Assembly (NCBI RefSeq): GCF_006363915.1
Contig: NZ_CP040946.1
Length of the DNA stretch: 64,000 nucleotides
Reading direction: 5' to 3' (one strand)
Source of the DNA: Methylophilus medardensis
GTDB taxonomy: Bacteria > Pseudomonadota > Gammaproteobacteria > Burkholderiales > Methylophilaceae
In this document: positions 7,866-15,133 of the stretch, piece after piece
How positions within the stretch are numbered: position 1 is the stretch's first letter
Layout of the letters: every line of letters starts with the position of its first letter
Position numbers and translations under genes: made by a program
Notes under the pieces: generated by a model
The model's input: only the letters and a program-made list of their open reading frames with translations
Told to the model about the DNA's origin: nothing
The model's database searches: none

Positions 7866-8606
7866 ATGAGCTGCCAAAAATGTAATCCCCAAAGCTTAGG
7901 CATTGATTTTTCGATGGCTTTTCAGCCGATTGTGAATTTTGGCGATCAACAGGTATGGGGCTACGAGACCTTGGTGCGCGGACTCGAAAATCAGTCTGCG
8001 GCCTATATTCTGGATCAGATTGATGGCACCAGAGTGCACAGCTTTGATCAGATCATCCGCTCAAAAGCGATTCGGCTCGCTCACAGTTTGCATTTCAATG
8101 AGTTTCTTTCTATCAACTTTTTGCCTAATGCCGTTTACAAACCCGAAAACTGCATTCGATCCACCCTTGCCGTGTGTGATGAGCTCGGCTTTGATAAAAA
8201 GCGCATTATGTTTGAAGTGACCGAGGCCGAGAAAATCACCGATCACGCCCACCTCAAAAGCATTTTTACCGAATACAAAAAACACCAGTTTTTAACCGCC
8301 ATTGATGATTTCGGTGCCGGTTATTCAGGGCTTAATTTGCTAGCAGAGTGGCAGCCAGACATCATTAAACTCGACATGAATCTGATTCGGGGTATTGATG
8401 AAAACAAAACCAAGCAACTCATCGTCAAAAGCATTATTGATGTGTGCAATGGGTTAGGCATACAGGTCATTGCCGAGGGCGTTGAAACCAAGCAAGAGCT
8501 CGCCCCGTTGGTCGATTTTGGTGTCACTCTATTTCAAGGCTATTACTTCGCACGCCCCTTGTTTGAAGGCCTGCCGGAAGTGCCCGCTGAAACCTACCTC
8601 TTATAA
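7866..8606 (+). CDS. Stand-alone EAL-domain c-di-GMP phosphodiesterase
   Basis: 246 residues from the ATG at 7866 (GGAG 6 bases upstream; a GTG at 7854 in the same frame is an alternative). The whole protein is one EAL domain: ETLVRG (the EAL position, Glu34), SINFLPN, FEVTEAE, DDFGAGYSG, IKLDM, AEGVE and QGYYFARPL. All metal and catalytic positions appear to be kept, so it is probably an active phosphodiesterase despite ETL for EAL. A Cys pair (CQKC) near the N-terminus is unusual. No sensor or membrane domain. It is enclosed between two pqqA cassettes. Confidence 0.88.
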   Translation: MSCQKCNPQSLGIDFSMAFQPIVNFGDQQVWGYETLVRGLENQSAAYILDQIDGTRVHSFDQIIRSKAIRLAHSLHFNEFLSINFLPNAVYKPENCIRSTLAVCDELGFDKKRIMFEVTEAEKITDHAHLKSIFTEYKKHQFLTAIDDFGAGYSGLNLLAEWQPDIIKLDMNLIRGIDENKTKQLIVKSIIDVCNGLGIQVIAEGVETKQELAPLVDFGVTLFQGYYFARPLFEGLPEVPAETYLL

Positions 8607-8732
8607 TCAAACCCGCCTAACTGCTGAAAATCATGAGCCTGTTTCAGGTAAAACAGCGCTGAACAAGTCTGAGGACGAGGCGCATACTGTGCACACGTTG
8701 TACAGATAAACTTTTAAATCAGGAGAAACACC

Positions 8733-8804
8733 ATGTGGACTAAACCAGCTGCTACAGAAATGCGTTTTGGCTTTGAAGTAACAATGTACGTAATGAACAA
8801 ATAA
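8733..8804 (+). CDS. pqqA: PQQ precursor peptide PqqA, copy 2
   Basis: Base-for-base the same 72-base gene as copy 1, with the same AGGAG and leader. Conservation of both frame and leader suggests that both copies are expressed, or that the duplication is recent or kept uniform by gene conversion. No pqqB-E genes follow. Confidence 0.93.
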   Translation: MWTKPAATEMRFGFEVTMYVMNK

Positions 8805-8826
8805 TTTTAGCCTAGGCTAAAATGAC

Positions 8827-8854
8827 AGAAACCCGACCACGTGTCGGGTTTTTT
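8827..8854 (+). terminator. Terminator after pqqA copy 2
   Basis: CCCGAC and GTCGGG stem followed by TTTTTT, with the loop changed to CACGT relative to copy 1; intrinsic terminator. Confidence 0.9.
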
Positions 8855-8917
8855 GTTTTGAGTAAACTTACTTTGCACTGTGATCCATCTGAAATGACAA
8901 ACACTGTGCGCGGTAAG

Positions 8918-9352
8918 TTATGTCCGCCAAGGGTGCTTAGGCACGTCACAAACACCAGCCACATTCACGCCCGCTTGTGCCACTAAATGATCATTTTCCA
9001 CCGTGTCACCACTGACACCAATCGCCCCGATCAATATCCCATCTTCATCGACAATCGGCAGCCCACCTGGGAAAGTGATTAGGCCATCATTAGAATGCTC
9101 GATGCCATACAAAGGCGAGCCGGGGACTGAAAGCTTACCGATTTCGCCAGAGGGCATGGCGAAGTAGCAGGCGGTTTTGGCTTTTTTGATGGCGATATCA
9201 ATACTACCGACCCAAGCATCATCCATTCGAGTGAAGCTCTTCAGGTTACCGCCAGAATCTAACACGGCGATACACATCTTCACGCCAATTTGGTTGGATT
9301 TTTCGACGGCTTTCTCAATGATTTCTTGTGCGACTTCAAAGCTTACGTGCAT
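8918..9352 (-). CDS. GlcG/HbpS family (DUF336) protein
   Basis: 144 residues from the ATG at 9352 (AAGGA upstream). The sequence matches the GlcG/HbpS-like fold throughout: VKMCIAVLDSGGNLKSFTRMDDAW, KKAKTACYFAMPSGE, LITFPGGLPIVDEDG and LIGAIGVSGDTVENDHLVAQAG. These small proteins occur next to alcohol/PQQ dehydrogenases or glycolate genes, and HbpS binds haem; the molecular role is unclear. No signal peptide, unlike many paralogues near PQQ dehydrogenases. It converges on the second pqqA cassette. Confidence 0.85.
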   Translation of the reverse strand: MHVSFEVAQEIIEKAVEKSNQIGVKMCIAVLDSGGNLKSFTRMDDAWVGSIDIAIKKAKTACYFAMPSGEIGKLSVPGSPLYGIEHSNDGLITFPGGLPIVDEDGILIGAIGVSGDTVENDHLVAQAGVNVAGVCDVPKHPWRT

Positions 9353-9863
9353 GTGATTCCTTATTATTTGATTGATTGGTGTAAATATGACTTGCACCAA
9401 TGGTTTAAATTCATTTAAATTTGAAATCTATTGAAGTTAGAAGAGAAACGGAGATCCGTAGTTGAAAGATTTCCGTCGCGGTATTTAAGGTTTACGGTGA
9501 TCCTTATCCAATGTGGTGGTATCTCAATGTGCTCCTCTCCATTGACCTTCACCCGATTGCATCGACTTCACGAATTGAATTGGTAGGCAAATGGGGGGGG
9601 CAGGTCATTTCCATGATTACGGCTTGTAGGTGATGAATAAATGCGAGGCGATTCAGTCGCAAGCATTAATCATTTTACAACTGCGATTACCCCATGTATG
9701 ACTGCAAGATAGGAAGCGACCTACAATAAAATCAGTATCTTTCTACTTATAAAAAGGAGTTTATCCGGATAAGTTAGTGGTAAAGGTGGAGTGCACCGCT
9801 TCATAAAGCTCCAATACATATAACAAGCATCTGCAAAAAAATTGCAGTGGGAGTGAGAGCGTC
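9353..9863. other. Long intergenic region, possible gene remnant
   Basis: About 510 bases with no convincing gene. On the minus strand 9415-9570 reads open for about 50 codons (includes IPPHWIRITVNLKYRDGN) but has no good start, so it may be a remnant. A run of eight G lies at 9593-9600, and ACCTACAATAAAATC near 9720 resembles the TCCTAC motif seen elsewhere. The promoter of the Crp-like gene must lie here. Confidence 0.4.
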
Positions 9864-10586
9864 ATGTTACCGTCACCGCAACAAAATCAATTGCTTAAGG
9901 CCTTGCCCGATTTAGAGTATGTTCGCATTTTGAGCATGCTCGAATATGTCGAACTGCCATTAGGGAAAACGCTTTATGAACCTGGAGGTTGTTTACAATA
10001 CGTTTACTTTCCTACAACCGCTATCATCTCTTTGTTGAATGAATTACAGAATGGTGCCACCGCAGAAATAGCCGTTGTAGGGAATGATGGGGTATTAGGG
10101 GTTTCCTTATTTATGGGTGGCGGAACAAGTACCAGTCGTGCCGTCGTACAAAGCGCTGGTAAAGCTTATCGGATGCGAGGTAATTATCTCAAGCAGGAAT
10201 TCAATCAAGGAGGACCTTTTATGCGCCTTCTGTTGCATTACACCCATGCTTTAATTGCACAAATGGCACAAACCGCCATTTGCAATCGTCATCACTCTAT
10301 TGATCAGCAGTTATGCCGTTGGCTGTTGTTAAGTTTAGACCGGCTTAATAGTCAACATCTCGCTATGACCCAAGAGTTAATTGCCAATATGCTAGGGGTT
10401 AGGCGTGAAGGCGTCACAGCTGCAGCTGGTAGATTGCAACAAGGTGGCGTCATTCAGTACACACGTGGTCATATACATGTATTAGATCGACCTACCTTAG
10501 AAAATAGAGCATGTGAATGCTACAAAGTAGTCAATGAGGAATACAAAAGATTATTTCCTCAGTTGAACTTAGGTGTGAATACCTGA
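9864..10586 (+). CDS. Crp/Fnr-family transcription regulator
   Basis: 240 residues with GGGAG and spacing of about 9 before the ATG. Residues about 20-140 form a cyclic-nucleotide-binding-like beta roll (LPLGKTLYEPGG, AEIAVVGNDGVLGVSLFMGGG), and 150-215 the winged helix (MTQELIANMLGVRREGVTAAAGRLQQGGVIQYTRGHI). The recognition helix fits the Crp_2 type. The subgroup without cAMP- or Fe-S-binding residues is common in environmental betaproteobacteria, and no Fnr-type cysteine cluster is seen. Its ligand and targets are unknown. It stands alone at the left edge of an A+T-rich stretch. Confidence 0.85.
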   Translation: MLPSPQQNQLLKALPDLEYVRILSMLEYVELPLGKTLYEPGGCLQYVYFPTTAIISLLNELQNGATAEIAVVGNDGVLGVSLFMGGGTSTSRAVVQSAGKAYRMRGNYLKQEFNQGGPFMRLLLHYTHALIAQMAQTAICNRHHSIDQQLCRWLLLSLDRLNSQHLAMTQELIANMLGVRREGVTAAAGRLQQGGVIQYTRGHIHVLDRPTLENRACECYKVVNEEYKRLFPQLNLGVNT

Positions 10587-10836
10587 CTGAACGAAATTCG
10601 AGAACGTCGAAGTTGTAGGCAGTTAGAAAGAGACCACTGAACACCATTCTTAATGCAATGATTTATAACGATATTGTTAGTTAAATAAATCTCACATACC
10701 CTAAAAGTTACCCCATCTCTATGGTAACAATCGCTTTTTGAATTCTAACACAGGGGATTATAACTATTTCGCTAGCGATTTTTAGACCGTTTACCGTGAC
10801 TTGAATAATCCCAATGATCAATAAACTCATTTCAAC

Positions 10837-12168
10837 TTAAACGGCTTCTTCCATGCTTAAGAAGCGACTGGCATGCTCAGAAACGCCATGTTTAATACTC
10901 TCGATTAGTTGCATCGGAAACCGTGCTGGCAGCGATGTTGCAATCTCTTCAATCGCCGGAACGATGTTTGAAGCAATTGTATACATTTCATCAAAAGCTT
11001 CTGGAACGCCTAACTTTGCACAAAACGCTTTCCAGTGGCGAGGGTAAATCTCACTAATTTTGTACTGTGCGTTTTTGGTTCTAATAGCCATTGCAAGTTT
11101 GGCTTTTTTGTAGGGCAGTTGATTTCGCTCACTGCCAATAATTGGCCACGCAGATAAAACATCATATAGCGCGGTGAGTTGAAATGCGCCACCGGGTTGT
11201 ATAGCCACGGAGAAGTTTTTGGCATGTCCATCTGTGGCTGCCAGTAACCAAAACACAAATTGTGTTTTGAGGAAGTGTAGCCTGTCATCGTGAGCGCTGA
11301 TGCTTGCCGTCAAATAGCGCATTATTTTTTCGATGGAAGGGCCACCATGATCTTCATACTTCAATTCGGAGGGGAGTCCAAATACCTGACAGAAGTCTTC
11401 TTGCGGGATTCTGGCGATCCATTTGTCATCATCCACCCATTTTCTGTCAAAGCGCTCGACCACCAGTGCTTTGGTGCCATCAAAGTTGCCAATTTCTGTA
11501 TTGGCGATATTAAATCCCAGCTTTTTTAAAATCTGCGCGCACAACCACTCATTTTCGATTGAGTCGGTCATATCAAAACGCTGCTCACCACCAATGAGTC
11601 CGAGTGGGAGTTTTAATATATGCGTGGTTGGCGTTGCCCCAAGAGGACGTAGCCATTGTTGTTTCACACGAAGCAATGCTGTTTTTTCTTGCGCGCCAGC
11701 GATTGAAATTCTGAAGGATGCCTCATCAAAAATTTGTCCAAGCGTTCTTCCAGAGGAGGCTGCGATCAATAATTGGGATATTTGCGCGTCACTTAATGGT
11801 TGGCCATGTACCTCCTCAAATGCCGCTGGCGTTTCGCCTACCGGCAGTAGTTGCACTGCACCAACACAATCTCGTCCGATCGCCTCTAACAGATTAAACG
11901 CCTCAGTGGATTGCGTTTTAAAACTGGATTGAATCCGTTTTCTAATATCAACGGAATCAGGTAGAAGGTTATCAAAGTAATCAGTGACTTCTTGCCCGGT
12001 GATGATGCCGTCAACAGTGCTCATGGGTAAAGCGTTTGAAAGCGGTCTGGCGTATGCAGACTTTATCCAATTAGCATCGTATTGAAATTTGCTTGACCGA
12101 CGATTCCCCTGTGCCCAAGTGCCCACTAACTGGCCATTCATCCAGACATTTAATGCTTGTATTACCAT
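10837..12168 (-). CDS. hipA: HipA-family serine/threonine kinase toxin
   Basis: 443 residues, the full length of HipA. N-terminal HipA domain to about 110, then the kinase: SIAGAQEKTALL (155-166, Ser155 corresponding to the autophosphorylated Ser of E. coli HipA), THILKLP, NEWLCAQILKKLGF, LVVERFDR (235-242), QEDFCQVFG, the catalytic DGHAKNFS (313-320) and LTALYDVLSAWP. All key residues are present. E. coli HipA phosphorylates glutamyl-tRNA synthetase and causes persistence; here the target is inferred only. The start overlaps the end of the antitoxin gene (ATGGTAA), so translation is coupled. Confidence 0.92.
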   Translation of the reverse strand: MVIQALNVWMNGQLVGTWAQGNRRSSKFQYDANWIKSAYARPLSNALPMSTVDGIITGQEVTDYFDNLLPDSVDIRKRIQSSFKTQSTEAFNLLEAIGRDCVGAVQLLPVGETPAAFEEVHGQPLSDAQISQLLIAASSGRTLGQIFDEASFRISIAGAQEKTALLRVKQQWLRPLGATPTTHILKLPLGLIGGEQRFDMTDSIENEWLCAQILKKLGFNIANTEIGNFDGTKALVVERFDRKWVDDDKWIARIPQEDFCQVFGLPSELKYEDHGGPSIEKIMRYLTASISAHDDRLHFLKTQFVFWLLAATDGHAKNFSVAIQPGGAFQLTALYDVLSAWPIIGSERNQLPYKKAKLAMAIRTKNAQYKISEIYPRHWKAFCAKLGVPEAFDEMYTIASNIVPAIEEIATSLPARFPMQLIESIKHGVSEHASRFLSMEEAV

Positions 12169-12485
12169 TTTGCCTGTTTAGACTCGGTGGCTTGATTTTG
12201 AGCGTCTTGTAGATCTGCTGTCTCAGAGTGTTTATTAGTTGAGTCTGGGCTTTCGTTACTCTGATCATCACTATTCAATTCAAGTGACATTGATACGCCT
12301 AATATATTGAATAGGAGCAAAAGCTGATCAAAGCTGACCAGGTTCGGATTTCTCTCAATCTGGACAATCCTGGATTGTGATAATCCCATCTTGGTCGCAA
12401 GCATTTGTTGCGTCCAATTTCTTCTTTTTCTTAAAGACTTGATATGCGCTTTAAGCTGTTGTCCGGAAGTGATCGTCGTTTTCAT
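12162..12485 (-). CDS. hipB: HipB-type antitoxin, XRE helix-turn-helix
   Basis: 107 residues. An XRE/Cro helix-turn-helix covers about 24-65: WTQQMLATKMGLSQSRIVQIERNPN, then VSFDQLLLLFNILG, closely like E. coli HipB. A polar Ser/Asn/Gln-rich tail of about 40 residues follows, longer than in E. coli HipB (88 residues) and probably flexible. It should neutralise HipA and repress the pair. The ATG at 12485 lacks a strong ribosome site; the gene is first in the operon and overlaps hipA. Confidence 0.9.
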   Translation of the reverse strand: MKTTITSGQQLKAHIKSLRKRRNWTQQMLATKMGLSQSRIVQIERNPNLVSFDQLLLLFNILGVSMSLELNSDDQSNESPDSTNKHSETADLQDAQNQATESKQAKW

Positions 12486-12496
12486 TGATCCATCTT

Positions 12497-12606
12497 ATTA
12501 CATAGAAATAATAAAATCAATAAATTATATAAATGTAATAAAGGTGGGGTTTTTTGGATTTTAATTATATTTAGATAATAAATTCGTATAATTACATTTA
12601 TGTAAT
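12497..12606 (-). promoter_or_regulatory. Three ATTACAT-type palindromes, candidate HipB operators
   Basis: Three 16-base sites share the plan ATTACAT-N2-ATGTAAT: ATTACATAGAAATAAT (12497-12512), ATTATATAAATGTAAT (12524-12539) and ATTACATTTATGTAAT (12591-12606, a perfect 7-2-7 palindrome). They begin 12 bases upstream of hipB. Autorepression through several palindromes is known for E. coli hipBA, although its consensus (TATCC-N8-GGATA) differs. Confidence 0.6.
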
Positions 12607-12779
12607 ATTTTTATTGGGTTTATGCAATTACAAATCAAAAGTTGATAGTTATCCATTTGCGAAGGCGCTTACTCAAGTAAGCTGTGCATTAAGTCACGTG
12701 TGGCAACAAGCATGATAGGCGTAACTTTTGGTCCGGCGTTGCGTTCTGGCTTACGAGCGTCTAGTAAACTTCAGGCTGA

Positions 12780-12983
12780 CTAATAAATGAGTGGCGATTC
12801 ATTGATCATTAAAACTTCCTCATCACACTCATCGCAAAAGTTAATCTGAATTTCTTCATGTTGTATTCTGACAGTTTCAATAACATCTAAGCGACTTTGA
12901 CATTTTGGACAACAGTTCGGCTGTTCAGACATGATGTAATAAACAATATGAGGTACAAACTCCCGTACTTTTAAATGAGTCAT
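12780..12983 (-). CDS. Small two-CxxC zinc-finger protein (YgiT/MqsA-type)
   Basis: 67 residues with CPKC at 25-28 and CDEC at 50-53, the spacing of YgiT-type zinc fingers as found in the metal-binding half of MqsA antitoxins. No helix-turn-helix half is present, so it is not a full MqsA. The ATG at 12983 overlaps the stop of the HNH gene (ATGA), which supports this start and translational coupling; an internal ATG at 12932 is the alternative. The obligate pairing with an HNH gene suggests that it modulates or partners the nuclease, but that is inference. Confidence 0.6.
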   Translation of the reverse strand: MTHLKVREFVPHIVYYIMSEQPNCCPKCQSRLDVIETVRIQHEEIQINFCDECDEEVLMINESPLIY

Positions 12984-13762
12984 TGTCTATTGTCCAAAAA
13001 GAGATTGTTTCTATGCCAGTCCAACATAGCCACATCTGGCGTAAAGCGATCTGGGCATTCAATTTTTTTGCCGTCTAATGATAGGAAAATTGCGTCCATA
13101 AATGGATCATTTCGTTTTTTTATTTGCTCTGAAATGATGATTGTGAAATCGTCGTTTAACGTAATCAGACCCTTATCAAACGCTCTATCATGTATTGCAG
13201 AAAGACAAAGTCCGTTACTTGGGTTTAATCGATTAGATTTGTCTAAACTCCAAGGTACGATATGACTAGCAATCAGAAGCCTTGACTCTGATAGGCCTGA
13301 CATACAACAACGGCCACGATAGCCACTTAATACGGCGCGGCGGAAAAACTGTTGTTTAATGCGTTGAGTAGTAATAGCTTGTCTGGCTTCACCTGTAAAA
13401 TCTTCCGTATTAAGTGAGCAATTTTCATCTTCAAACACTGTGGGTATTTCTTTATAAAGTTGCTGTCTCAGTAATTGAGACTCAACTGCTAACCTTTCCC
13501 AATCCTCATGAAAATCAGCCCATACTTCACGATCGAGCGCTGATGCGTTACCCAAACCTACTCGCCCAGTTATTGTGATTGCTGGGTCAAGACTGGCGAT
13601 GTTAAGCATTTTCATTGCAACAGCGCTAGATGTGCGACCTATGACTTTTGCAAGTTCAATAATTTCCTTATTTCTGCTATCAATCTTGCCAAAAGGAATT
13701 TGGCAGTAAAGATGAAAGGCAAGTTGTACTTGTTCTCTTAGCCAAAGTTTTGAATTCGCCAT
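12980..13762 (-). CDS. HNH endonuclease with N-terminal helical domain
   Basis: 260 residues. The C-terminal half is an HNH nuclease: RCCMSGLSESRLLIASHIVPWS with His167, NPSNGLCLSAIHDRAFD with Asn183 and His191, followed by GLITLNDDF. This is the HNH_2-like layout seen in restriction and phage-defence nucleases. The N-terminal 60 residues (IIELAKVIGRTSSAVAMKMLNIASLDP) look like a helix-turn-helix DNA-binding segment. The gene is read first, then the overlapping zinc-finger gene. No methyltransferase accompanies it, so it is not a classical restriction-modification system. The surrounding sequence is A+T-rich, suggesting transfer. Confidence 0.82.
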   Translation of the reverse strand: MANSKLWLREQVQLAFHLYCQIPFGKIDSRNKEIIELAKVIGRTSSAVAMKMLNIASLDPAITITGRVGLGNASALDREVWADFHEDWERLAVESQLLRQQLYKEIPTVFEDENCSLNTEDFTGEARQAITTQRIKQQFFRRAVLSGYRGRCCMSGLSESRLLIASHIVPWSLDKSNRLNPSNGLCLSAIHDRAFDKGLITLNDDFTIIISEQIKKRNDPFMDAIFLSLDGKKIECPDRFTPDVAMLDWHRNNLFLDNRQ

Positions 13763-14220
13763 ATGCTATGGAGTCGAGAGAGTTTGAAAAACCAACTCCA
13801 CCTAATCAGTTTTTAAGAATGTTGACATAAGTTTAGCAGTAACTTTTGTCCTTAGCACAACTAGTGTTTTAGCAAGTTTTTAATGTGTTTGCGTATCTCA
13901 TAATGGAATCATAAAGATATCTGAGAAGGCCTTTAATCTTAGAAGCTTCCAAATAGTAAGCTTGCTTGGATTTTTATCCCGGACGTAAAAAAACGATATT
14001 TTATGGTCATCTTTGAAATACTTCGCAGACAAAGCGCTCGTAACACGCAAACCCGTCCTTAGGCCAAATTCATTGACTTTTAAACGATGCTTTTCACCAT
14101 AATTTTTTAAGTATATTCATGAATGTTAGGTGAGTTTGTTTGCATATATTGCAATGTTGGTGAGTGGAAAATGAAAAAGGCTTCCAAAGTGTTTAATCAC
14201 CTTGGAAGCCTTTAGATTTT
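13763..14220. other. A+T-rich intergenic region, possible gene remnant
   Basis: About 460 bases without a supported gene. The minus strand is open for about 70 codons between 14110 and 13898 (includes NEFGLRTGLRVTSALSAKYF) but has no start codon, so it may be a decayed fragment. The tRNA-Met terminator occupies 14175-14213. Confidence 0.4.
14175..14213 (-). terminator. Terminator downstream of tRNA-Met
   Basis: AAAGGCTTCCAA and TTGGAAGCCTTT form a 12-base stem around a 14-base loop; on the minus strand it ends in TTTTTC. It lies just past the 3' end of the tRNA. Confidence 0.85.
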
Positions 14221-14297
14221 TGGTGGTGAAAGAGGGACTTGAACCCTCGACCCCAGGATTATGAATCCTGTGCTCTAACCAGCTGAGCTACATCACC
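14221..14297 (-). tRNA. tRNA-Met (anticodon CAT)
   Basis: 77 bases on the minus strand with encoded CCA. Acceptor GGTGATG pairs with the 3' side (one mismatch-type position, TTTCACC), D-arm GCTC...GAGC, anticodon stem CAGGA/TCCTG around TTCATAA, T-arm GAGGG-TTCAAGT-CCCTC. The D-loop and variable region resemble elongator tRNA-Met rather than initiator tRNA; a CAT-reading tRNA-Ile2 is less likely. Confidence 0.9.
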
Positions 14298-14458
14298 GTA
14301 TTTGAAAGACCGCGATTATAGCAGTTGTCTCATACCTCGACAACCAAGACTGCCACCTTTTAGCTAAGTATTTTATTGAATTAGGTTTAGGGGATTTACG
14401 TTTGGCTTGAATTGGGAGTATGCTGGTATTCATTTACTACAATAATTAATATTACAAT

Positions 14459-15076
14459 ATGAATCGGGATCGGGTTCACGGGGGCGTGCTGAAGTTGAGC
14501 GCAGTGTTGGCGGATGCTTTGCGCCTGCGCGACGCTTATACCTGTTTGCATAGTGATCGTGTGATGTCACTTGCCAATGGCATTGGTGTGGCGTTGGGCT
14601 TGAGTGCTGACGACTTACGCGTGCTCGAGCTGGGTTCGGGCTTGCATGATATTGGCAAGATTGTGGTGCCGGATGCGGTGTTGATGAAGCCGGGTCGCTT
14701 AGAGGGCCATGAATTGGCGATTATGCAGCAGCATCCGGTGGTGGGCGGTAATTTAATTGCGGCTTATGAGCATCCGTGGGCACTGCGTGTGTCTGCGGTG
14801 GTGCGGCATCATCATGAGTGGTTTAACGGTGAGGGGTATCCTGATCGGTTCGCGGGGGAGGCGATTCCGCTGTTGGCGCGCATTGTAACTCTGGTGGATA
14901 ACTACGATGCAATGGCGGTGCGGCGGGTGTATCAGGGCGCGCGGCCACATGCTGAGATTATGCAGGTGATGGCGTCAGAGGCGGGGACGAAGCTAGACCC
15001 GGTGTTGTTTGCGTGTTTTGCGAAGGTGATTGAAGACCCTGCCTACGCACGGTTTAAAGCAACGGGTGACCATTAG
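14459..15076 (+). CDS. Stand-alone HD-GYP domain c-di-GMP phosphodiesterase
   Basis: 205 residues consisting almost entirely of an HD-GYP domain: HSDRV (31-35), HDIGK (63-67), MKPGRL, HPVVGGNLI, and HHHEWFNGEGYPD (117-129) with the GYP signature. The HD metal ligands and GYP are intact, so it should hydrolyse c-di-GMP. Unlike most family members it has no receiver or sensor domain. The start at 14459 lacks a clear ribosome site. It is monocistronic and ends at a bidirectional terminator shared with ychF. Confidence 0.85.
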   Translation: MNRDRVHGGVLKLSAVLADALRLRDAYTCLHSDRVMSLANGIGVALGLSADDLRVLELGSGLHDIGKIVVPDAVLMKPGRLEGHELAIMQQHPVVGGNLIAAYEHPWALRVSAVVRHHHEWFNGEGYPDRFAGEAIPLLARIVTLVDNYDAMAVRRVYQGARPHAEIMQVMASEAGTKLDPVLFACFAKVIEDPAYARFKATGDH

Positions 15077-15083
15077 ATAAAAC

Positions 15084-15114
15084 AAAAAAGGCTGGAGATG
15101 CTCCAGCCTTTTTT
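15084..15114. terminator. Bidirectional terminator between HD-GYP gene and ychF
   Basis: AAAAAAGGCTGGAG-ATG-CTCCAGCCTTTTTT: a 10-base stem with A-run and T-run on its two sides, able to stop transcription from both convergent genes. Confidence 0.9.
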
Positions 15115-15133
15115 ATGGGTTTGGCGAATGTAA

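Larger units (their letters stand above)
8620..8857 (+). repeat. pqqA cassette, copy 2 (238-base direct repeat)
   Basis: Second copy of the unit at 7429-7666, about 98% identical over 238 bases. Here the post-gene inverted sequence TTTTAGCCTAGGCTAAAA is a perfect 18-base palindrome. The repeat begins about 13 bases after the EAL gene stop. Confidence 0.95.

Noticed and set aside
13898..14110. Open stretch of about 70 codons on the minus strand
   Set aside because: No start codon and no recognised similarity; noted only as a possible remnant within the intergenic entry.
14221..14297. tRNA-Met as integration site with direct repeat
   Set aside because: No second copy of the tRNA 3' end was found between 8.8 and 14.2 kb by eye, so no attachment site is claimed.
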